From an uncultured Eubacteriales bacterium (lineage in GTDB: Bacteria; Bacillota; Clostridia; Christensenellales; CAG-138): a DNA stretch of 20,247 nt. Under the pieces are notes generated by a model that worked only from the letters and a program-made list of their open reading frames with translations, was not told where the DNA came from and searched no databases. Of the stretch, positions 15,332 to 20,247 are shown in pieces (position 1 is the stretch's first letter; each line of letters begins with the position of its first letter). A program made the translations under genes and the position numbers. The stretch is taken from contig URQH01000026.1 of NCBI GenBank assembly GCA_900549955.1, positions 1 to 20,247 of the forward strand, given 5' to 3'.

Positions 15332-15418
15332 GCAGAGGAAAACCGGGGCCGCTCCGGGCGCGGGCGGCGCATGCCCGGCAGCGCGCCCCGCCGCACGCCA
15401 CACAAGGAGGAGGATACC

Positions 15419-16699
15419 ATGGCGACGAACACGCAAAAACAGCTTCGCAACCTGACCATGTACTCGATCTACGTGCGCAACTACAGCGAGGAGGGCACGT
15501 TTGAGGCCGTCCGCCGCGACCTGCCCCGCATCCGCGCGCTGGGCGTGGACCTGCTGTGGTTTTTGCCGATCCACCCGATCGGCAGGGCCGGGCGCAAGGG
15601 CACGCTCGGCTCTCCCTACGCCATTTCGGACTATCGCGCCGTCAACCCGGAATACGGCACGCGGGAGGACTTCGTCCGGCTCGTGGACGAGGCGCACCGG
15701 CTCGGCATGCGCTGCCTGATCGACGTGGTGTACAACCACACCGCGCCGGACTCCGTCCTCGCCCGGGAGCACCCGGAGTGGTTCTACCACCGGCCGGACG
15801 GGACGTTCGGCAACCGCATCGGCGACTGGACGGACGTGATCGACCTGGACTATTCGCACCCGGCGCTCTGGGACTACCAGATCGAGACGCTGTGCCAGTG
15901 GGCCGCGATCGTGGACGGCTTCCGCTGCGACGTGGCGCCGCTCGTGCCGCTCGCCTTCTGGCTGCGCGCGCGCGAGGCGGTGGAGGCCGTGCGGCCGGGC
16001 TGCCTGTGGCTCGCGGAGACGGTGGAGCCGGAATTCATCGCCGCGTGCCGCGCCGCGGGCATCCCGGCGCTCTCGGACGGCGAGGCATACCAGGCGTTCG
16101 ACGTGTGCTACGAATACGACGTCTACCAGGACCTCGAGCGCTACCTGCTCGGCAAGGGCAGTCTCGAGGACTACGCCGCGGCGCTCAACCGCCAGGAGAG
16201 CCTCTACCCGGACAACTACGTGAAGCTCCGCTTCCTCGAAAACCACGACCGGGCGCGCGCGCACTTTTTGATCCCGGACGGGCGGGCGCTGAAGAACTGG
16301 ACGGCGTTTCTATACCTGCAAAAGGGGCTGACGCTGCTCTACGCCGGGCAGGAATACGCCTGCACGCACCGGCCCAGCCTGTTTGAAAAGGACGTGGTGC
16401 CCCGCGCGGGCGAGGCGCCGCTCTCCGGCCTGCTGGCCGCGCTCGCGCGCATCCGGAAGGACCCGCGCCTGACGGACAGCCGCTATGCGGTGCGCGCGCT
16501 GCCGGGCGACGCGCTGCTCTGCACGCACCGGAGCGCCGCCGGCACGCTCGCGGGGGCGTTCAGCCTGCGCGGCACGCCGGCCGTGCTCGAGACCGGCCTG
16601 CCGGACGGCGTGTATGAAAACCGCATCGACGGCAGCGCCGTTGAAATTGTCAACGGCTGGCTTCGCAGCACCGGCGAGCCGGTGATCCTCGGCTTCTGA
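15419..16699 (+). CDS. GH13 alpha-amylase-family glycosidase, compact and cytoplasmic
   Basis: A 426-aa glycoside hydrolase family 13 enzyme acting on alpha-glucan or alpha-glucoside substrates. All four conserved regions are present: DVVYNH (102-107), GFRCDVA with the nucleophile Asp171, WLAE with the acid/base Glu200, and FLENHD with the transition-state stabiliser Asp277. There is no signal peptide, so it acts in the cytoplasm. At 426 aa it is shorter than many GH13 enzymes (commonly 450-600), with a brief C-terminal beta domain (about 345-426). The ATG at 15419 has AAGGAGGAGG 5-8 bases upstream. The exact specificity (alpha-amylase, oligo-glucosidase, or a less usual one) cannot be read off. 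No sugar transporter or other glycogen gene is nearby. A 10-bp bulged hairpin (16708-16732) follows the stop without a U-run. Confidence 0.92.
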   Translation: MATNTQKQLRNLTMYSIYVRNYSEEGTFEAVRRDLPRIRALGVDLLWFLPIHPIGRAGRKGTLGSPYAISDYRAVNPEYGTREDFVRLVDEAHRLGMRCLIDVVYNHTAPDSVLAREHPEWFYHRPDGTFGNRIGDWTDVIDLDYSHPALWDYQIETLCQWAAIVDGFRCDVAPLVPLAFWLRAREAVEAVRPGCLWLAETVEPEFIAACRAAGIPALSDGEAYQAFDVCYEYDVYQDLERYLLGKGSLEDYAAALNRQESLYPDNYVKLRFLENHDRARAHFLIPDGRALKNWTAFLYLQKGLTLLYAGQEYACTHRPSLFEKDVVPRAGEAPLSGLLAALARIRKDPRLTDSRYAVRALPGDALLCTHRSAAGTLAGAFSLRGTPAVLETGLPDGVYENRIDGSAVEIVNGWLRSTGEPVILGF

Positions 16700-16745
16700 C
16701 GCCCGAAGCCGCCTCCCGCAGGGACGGGCGGCGGGGTGCATCCCA

Positions 16746-16830
16746 AACTACAAAGGCGGAGCGGGGAAATCCCCGCTCCGCCTTTGTAGTTACACCTATG
16801 CGCCCGGCGCTTGCCGCCGCGCCGCGCGGC
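16746..16830. repeat. Palindromic repeat element, copy A (81-bp unit 16750-16830)
   Basis: Copy A contains a 21-bp perfect inverted repeat (arms 16746-16766 and 16771-16791, loop AAAT) and then a 39-bp conserved tail to 16830. The unit 16750-16830 is identical over all 81 bases to 16987-17067. It has no U-run on either strand. A frame reading through both copies on the minus strand is an artefact of the repeat. Confidence 0.9.
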
Positions 16831-16986
16831 CCGCATCTGGCCGCAAGCATGGGCAGGAAGCCGGTGTCCGGCCCGCAACCCCGCCGTGCGGCGTCTGCGT
16901 TTTGCCGTCCCGCGCAGCAGGCAGCGTGGCGGGCAACCGCGCGGCAAGGCGCAGGGGCGCGCCCAGCCGAAACGCGCGAAAAACAC

Positions 16987-17067
16987 ACAAAGGCGGAGCG
17001 GGGAAATCCCCGCTCCGCCTTTGTAGTTACACCTATGCGCCCGGCGCTTGCCGCCGCGCCGCGCGGC
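16987..17067. repeat. Palindromic repeat element, copy B; also the likely terminator of nfnB
   Basis: Identical to 16750-16830; the period between copies is 237 bp. The palindrome here is 17 bp (arms 16987-17003 and 17008-17024, loop AAAT). Reading the minus strand it lies 50 bases after the nfnB stop and is followed by GTGTTTTTCG, so copy B can act as an intrinsic terminator. The 156-bp spacer 16831-16986 between copies shows no gene. Confidence 0.9.
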
Positions 17068-17074
17068 GCTTTTG

Positions 17075-18469
17075 TCACTTGCCGGACAGCTCGGCGTGGA
17101 TGGCCGCCGCGGCCTTCTTGCCCGCGCCCATGGCCAGGATGACCGTCGCCGCGCCGGTCACGGCGTCGCCGCCGGCATAGACAAACGGCTTGGACGTCTT
17201 ACCCGTCTCCTCATCCGCGATGATGCCGCCCCACGGCTGCGTCTCGAGGCCCGGCGTCGTGTGCTTGATCAGCGGGTTCGGGCTGTTGCCGATCGCGATG
17301 ACCACGGTCTCCACGTCCACGCGGTGCTCGCTGCCCGGCTTCACGACCGGACGGCGGCGGCCGGAGGCATCCGGCTCGCCCAGCTCCATCTCCACGCAGG
17401 TCATGCCCGCCACGTGCCCGTTCTCGTCGCCCAGGATCTCGGTCGGGTTCGTCAGCATCTTGAAGATGATGCCCTCCTCCTTGGCGTGGTGCACCTCCTC
17501 CACGCGCGCGGGCATCTCCGCCTCGCTGCGGCGATAGACGATGTACACGTTCTCCGCGCCCAGGCGCTTGGCGCAGCGCGCGGCGTCCATCGCCACGTTG
17601 CCGCCGCCCACGACCGCCACCGAGCGGCCGACCTGCACCGGCGTATCCGCCTTCGGGAAGCTGTACGCCTTCATGAGGTTGATGCGCGTCAAAAACTCGT
17701 TGGCCGAGTACACGCCGTTCAGGTTCTCGCCCGGGATGCCCTGGAAGCGCGGCAGCCCCGCGCCGGAGCCGACGAACACCGCGTCGAACCCCTCGTCCGT
17801 GAGCAGCTCATCCAGCGAGATGCACCGGCCGATGACCATGTTCGTCTCGATCTTCACGCCCATGGCCTCGAGCGTGCTGATCTCGCGGCGCACGAGGCTC
17901 TTGGGCAGGCGGAACTCCGGAATGCCGTACACGAGCACGCCGCCCGGGGTGTGCAGCGCCTCGAACACGGTCACGTCGTAGCCGAGCTTTTTCAAATCGC
18001 CCGCGCAGGTCAGCCCGGCCGGGCCGCTGCCGACGACCGCGACGCGCTTGCCGTTGTTCGCCGCGGGCTCCGCGCTCTTGGCGCCGTGCGCCATGGCGTA
18101 GTCCGCCACGAACCGCTCCAGCCGGCCGATGCCCACCGGCTCGCCCTTGATGCCGCGCACGCAGCGCGACTCGCACTGCGTCTCCTGCGGGCACACGCGG
18201 CCGCAGATGGCCGGCAGGCCGTTGGTCGAGGTGATCACGTCGTACGCCTCGAGGAATTTGCCGTCCTTGACGAGCTGGATGAACTCCGGGATGCGCACGT
18301 TGACCGGGCAGCCGGCCACGCACGGCCGGTGCTTGCAGTTCAGGCAGCGCGCCGCCTCCTCCATGGCCATGGCCTCGTCATAGCCCTGGGAGACCTCGTC
18401 AAAGTTCTTGTTGCGCACGTCCGGCGCCTGTTCGCGCGCCGGCAGCTTTTTCGGGTTCATGTTGGGCAT
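17075..18469 (-). CDS. nfnB: NfnB-like NADPH/FAD iron-sulfur oxidoreductase (glutamate synthase small-subunit family)
   Basis: A 464-aa flavoprotein. With the small subunit encoded just upstream it forms a pair like NfnAB, which couples NADH and reduced ferredoxin oxidation to NADP reduction by electron bifurcation in the cytoplasm. An N-terminal ferredoxin-like domain has two cysteine sets, 42-45-50-54 (CLNCKHRPCVAGCP) and 89-93-99-103 (CGRVCPQETQCESRC), for two 4Fe-4S clusters. FAD-binding GSGPAGL is at 147-153, and the NADPH-type GGGNVAMDAAR starts at about 288. A C-terminal YAGGDAVTGAATVILAMGAG closes the FAD fold. Length agrees with NfnB (about 465). The start codon shares one base with the nfnA stop (TGATG), with GGGAGGTG 8 bases upstream. 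Alternatives are SudA of a sulfide dehydrogenase, or GltA named from homology; no glutamate synthase large subunit is present. Confidence 0.88.
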   Translation of the reverse strand: MPNMNPKKLPAREQAPDVRNKNFDEVSQGYDEAMAMEEAARCLNCKHRPCVAGCPVNVRIPEFIQLVKDGKFLEAYDVITSTNGLPAICGRVCPQETQCESRCVRGIKGEPVGIGRLERFVADYAMAHGAKSAEPAANNGKRVAVVGSGPAGLTCAGDLKKLGYDVTVFEALHTPGGVLVYGIPEFRLPKSLVRREISTLEAMGVKIETNMVIGRCISLDELLTDEGFDAVFVGSGAGLPRFQGIPGENLNGVYSANEFLTRINLMKAYSFPKADTPVQVGRSVAVVGGGNVAMDAARCAKRLGAENVYIVYRRSEAEMPARVEEVHHAKEEGIIFKMLTNPTEILGDENGHVAGMTCVEMELGEPDASGRRRPVVKPGSEHRVDVETVVIAIGNSPNPLIKHTTPGLETQPWGGIIADEETGKTSKPFVYAGGDAVTGAATVILAMGAGKKAAAAIHAELSGK

Positions 18470-19341
18470 CAGTTCGCACCTCCCCGCTGCCGCTGCAGCT
18501 CGATGTTGTGCAGGTTGCAGGCGTAGGCGCCGTGCTCCAGGCTCTCCTGTTCTTCCTTTTTATACATGCGGCTGCGGGCGATGGCCTCGTCCCAGTCGAC
18601 CTGGTGGCCGTCGAAGTCCGGCCCGTCCACGCACGCAAACTTCATCTTGCCGCCCACGGTCACGCGGCAGCAGCCGCACATGCCCGTGCCGTCGATCATG
18701 ATCGGGTTCATGGAGATGATGGTCGGGATGTCGTATTCCTTCGTCAGGTTGCACACCGCGCGCATCATGACCAGCGGCCCGATGGCGATCACGTGGTCGT
18801 AACGCACGCCCGCCTTCAGCTGCTCCTCGAGCGCCGTGGTCACAAAGCCCTTGTGGCCGTTCGACCCGTCGTCCGTCATGACGTACAGGTTCGTGCAGGC
18901 ATCCTGGAGCTCGTCCTGCAAAATCATGAGCCCCGTGTTGCGGAAGCCGACGATCACGTCCACCTCCGCGCCCAGCTCGTGCAGCGCCCTGGCCTGCGGG
19001 TACGCGATGGCCACGCCGAGCCCGCCGCCGATGACGGCGACCTTCTTCATGCCGTCAAACTCGCTGGCCATGCCGAGCGGGCCGACAAAATCGAGGATGG
19101 CGTCGCCCTCTTCGAGCAGGTCGAGCCGCTTGGTGGTATACCCCACCTTCTGGAAGATGATCGTGATGGTGCCGCGCGCGCGGTCGCTGCCCGCGATGGT
19201 CAGCGGGATGCGCTCGCCCGCCTCGTCGATGCGCAGGATGATGAACTGGCCCGGCCGCGCCTTGCGCGCCACGGCGGGGGCCTCCACCTCCATGAGCGTC
19301 ACGGTGTCGTGCAGCGCACGCTTTTTGACGATTTTATACAT
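18469..19341 (-). CDS. nfnA: NfnA-like FAD/2Fe-2S electron-transfer subunit (dihydroorotate dehydrogenase electron-transfer family)
   Basis: A 290-aa partner of NfnB, of ferredoxin-NADP-reductase fold. FAD-binding RIPLTI is at 44-49 (the RxPxSx-type motif), NAD-binding VIGGGLGVAIAYP at about 103-115, and a C-terminal 2Fe-2S ligand group MCGCCRV with Cys222, 224, 225 and Cys237 (KFACVDGP). Length fits NfnA/SudB/PyrK-like proteins. The start at 19341 is the first ATG of the family sequence; AAAGGAG lies about 14 bases upstream, a longer spacing than usual, and no alternative start exists between them. A longer frame to 20007 is antisense to the cyclase gene. The gene has its own promoter and is followed immediately by nfnB. 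Confidence 0.88.
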   Translation of the reverse strand: MYKIVKKRALHDTVTLMEVEAPAVARKARPGQFIILRIDEAGERIPLTIAGSDRARGTITIIFQKVGYTTKRLDLLEEGDAILDFVGPLGMASEFDGMKKVAVIGGGLGVAIAYPQARALHELGAEVDVIVGFRNTGLMILQDELQDACTNLYVMTDDGSNGHKGFVTTALEEQLKAGVRYDHVIAIGPLVMMRAVCNLTKEYDIPTIISMNPIMIDGTGMCGCCRVTVGGKMKFACVDGPDFDGHQVDWDEAIARSRMYKKEEQESLEHGAYACNLHNIELQRQRGGAN

Positions 19342-19381
19342 GCGAGTGTGTGTTGCTCCTTTCCCAGAACTGCCTTTTAAC

Positions 19382-19410
19382 AGTATACCCAATGGCACGC
19401 CGTTTCGCAA
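19382..19410 (-). promoter_or_regulatory. Promoter of nfnAB
   Basis: Minus-strand -35 TTGCGA (plus-strand 19405-19410) and -10 TATACT (plus-strand 19382-19387), 17-base spacer. The leader is about 35 nt. Confidence 0.65.
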
Positions 19411-19486
19411 GGCGTTTTTGGGCGCGCCGGCGCACAAAAAACGCGCGCGCCTGCAGCATTGCGGCCAAAAAGCTGCATGCCGGGCG

Positions 19487-19515
19487 TTGACCCGCGCCGC
19501 GCGAGGGCGTATACT
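19487..19515 (+). promoter_or_regulatory. Promoter of the cyclase-family gene
   Basis: -35 TTGACC at 19487-19492 and -10 TATACT at 19510-19515, with a 17-base spacer. The -10 box is identical to that of the divergent nfnAB promoter about 75 bp away. Confidence 0.75.
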
Positions 19516-19563
19516 GGAAGCTGGAACCGACCGGTTTCGACACCCGATGCAAAAGGAGTCCCC

Positions 19564-20151
19564 ATGCCCATCATCGACATTTCGCGGGAGCTGACGACCG
19601 CCACGCCCTATGCCGGCGACCCCGCGCCGCGCATGCACGCGCTCGCCACGCACGAACAGGACGGCTACCAGCTGCAGGCCGTCGTCATGAGCCTGCACGC
19701 CGCCACGCACGTGGACGCGCCGCTGCACTTTTTGAAGGGCGGCAGCGACGTGGCCGCGCTCCCGCTCGACGCGTTTTTCGGCCCGTGCACGGTGCTCACC
19801 GTGCCGTCCGGCCCGCTCGACGCGGCGTTTTTCCTGCGCGGCCCGCTCGGCAGCGCGGCGCGCACGCCGTATCAGGACCGGCTGCTGCTGCGCGGCCCCG
19901 GCTACCTGCTCAAGAGCGCCATCGGCTACCTGTACACGCGCGGCGTGCGGCTCGTGGGCACCGACCGGCAGTCCATCGGCCTGCCGTCGGACGAGCGCAC
20001 CGCGCACGCGGCGCTACTGACCTACGGCATCGCCGTGCTCGAAAACCTGGACCTGTCGGCCGCGCCGGACGGGCAGTACACGCTCTCCGCCGCGCCGCTG
20101 AAAATCGCCGGCGCCGAGGGCGCGCCCTGCCGCGCGCTGCTCAGCTGCTGA
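19564..20151 (+). CDS. Cyclase family protein (kynurenine formamidase-like metal-dependent hydrolase)
   Basis: A 195-aa cytoplasmic protein of the cyclase/kynurenine-formamidase family (PF04199 type). Members are metal-dependent hydrolases acting on formamides, lactones or cyclic compounds. The metal-binding motif HxxTHxDxPxH is complete: His45, His49, Asp51 and His55 in HAATHVDAPLHF. The segment GVRLVGTDRQSIG, followed by the C-terminal GIAVLENLDLS, is also usual in the family. Kynurenine formamidases are about 200-210 aa, so this is close to full length. The start at 19564 has AAAGGAG 5 bases upstream. No tryptophan-degradation gene is nearby, so the actual substrate is open. It is divergent from nfnA. 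Confidence 0.9.
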   Translation: MPIIDISRELTTATPYAGDPAPRMHALATHEQDGYQLQAVVMSLHAATHVDAPLHFLKGGSDVAALPLDAFFGPCTVLTVPSGPLDAAFFLRGPLGSAARTPYQDRLLLRGPGYLLKSAIGYLYTRGVRLVGTDRQSIGLPSDERTAHAALLTYGIAVLENLDLSAAPDGQYTLSAAPLKIAGAEGAPCRALLSC

Positions 20152-20158
20152 AGCGCCG

Positions 20159-20247
20159 GAGCGGCTGCGCGCGCTGACCGCCCAGGTCGCGGACCTGCGC
20201 GACGAGGGGCATCAGGTCGTCATGGTGACGAGCGCGGCCATCGCCGC
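20159..20247 (+). pseudogene. proB: Internal piece of glutamate 5-kinase (ProB-like), N-terminus absent, runs off window
   Basis: The frame beginning GAG at 20159 reads ERLRALTAQVADLRDEGHQVVMVTSAAIAA. It corresponds to residues of about 25-55 of glutamate 5-kinase, where the family has ...LhxxGHxVVxVTSGAIAAG, the first step of proline synthesis. The N-terminal VVKLGTSxLT segment expected just before is missing: upstream in this frame is the reverse-phase reading of the cyclase gene, with a stop at 20099-20101, and no start codon or ribosome binding site is seen. The conserved SGA is SAA here. It therefore looks like a truncated remnant, though the window ends before this can be settled; another amino-acid-kinase relative is possible. 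Confidence 0.5.

Noticed and set aside
15167..16264. N-terminal extension of the HdeD frame to 543 aa
   Set aside because: Runs antisense through the GH13 gene and is arginine/valine-rich; the HdeD start at 15166 has its own ribosome binding site and -10 box.
16746..17067. CRISPR array
   Set aside because: Only two copies with a 156-bp spacer, an 81-bp repeat and no cas genes.
16650..17078. 142-aa minus-strand frame with an internal protein repeat
   Set aside because: The repeated peptide is simply the translation of the two 81-bp palindromic DNA copies.
17048..18526. 492-aa plus-strand frame opposite nfnB
   Set aside because: Arginine/alanine/histidine-rich shadow; nfnB on the other strand has complete cofactor motifs.
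19342..20007. N-terminal extension of the nfnA frame to 512 aa
   Set aside because: Antisense to the cyclase gene and crosses the nfnAB promoter.

Overview
The window looks like a chromosomal segment of a high-GC member of the Clostridia (Bacillota), perhaps an uncultured gut lineage. The grounds are strong AGGAGG-type ribosome binding sites, canonical sigma-A promoters, tRNA genes with encoded CCA, U-tailed intrinsic terminators, short-leader lipoproteins, and the mix of families present (BMP-type nucleoside ABC importer, YitT, M29 aminopeptidase, YhcH, NfnAB). The genus cannot be named from the sequence. No rRNA, CRISPR array or intact mobile element is visible.

Layout. (1) 71-3418, minus: a 1,087-aa lipoprotein with four lamin-tail repeats, a chitobiase-like segment and a CotH-kinase domain, ending in a strong terminator. 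(2) 3541-9560, minus: a BMP-family nucleoside-type ABC importer in the order binding protein, permease, permease, double ATPase, preceded by a CynX/NimT-like MFS transporter. A 15-bp perfect hairpin lies between the binding-protein and permease genes. (3) 9561-11640: an AT-richer island. It has a near-ideal promoter driving tRNA-Thr(CGU) and tRNA-Pro(CGG), a terminator, a frameshifted AAA-ATPase remnant typical of conjugative elements, and an orphan lipoprotein. (4) 11675-12127, minus: a YhcH-family protein with its own promoter. (5) 12533-14499, plus: an M29 aminopeptidase overlapping a YitT-family membrane protein, behind a leader of about 220 nt. (6) 14564-15166, minus: an HdeD/DUF308 membrane protein, divergent from (7) 15419-16699, plus: a compact intracellular GH13 enzyme. 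(8) 16746-17067: two copies of an 81-bp palindromic repeat. (9) 17075-19341, minus: an NfnA/NfnB-like flavoprotein pair with overlapping stop and start. (10) 19564-20151, plus: a cyclase/kynurenine-formamidase-family enzyme, followed by a piece of glutamate 5-kinase that lacks its N-terminal segment and runs off the window.

How the genes work together. The importer would bring in nucleosides or related ligands. NfnAB would balance NADH, NADPH and ferredoxin pools, as expected in a fermentative anaerobe. The GH13 enzyme and the M29 peptidase would act on cytoplasmic oligosaccharides and peptides. These links are inferred from families and not shown by the sequence.

The items most worth a second look are the 81-bp palindromic repeat pair with 237-bp period, the mobile-element ATPase remnant abutting the tRNA terminator, the beheaded proB-like fragment, the structured leader before the M29 gene, and the quadruple-lamin-tail CotH lipoprotein. 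No clearly new multi-gene system was found.
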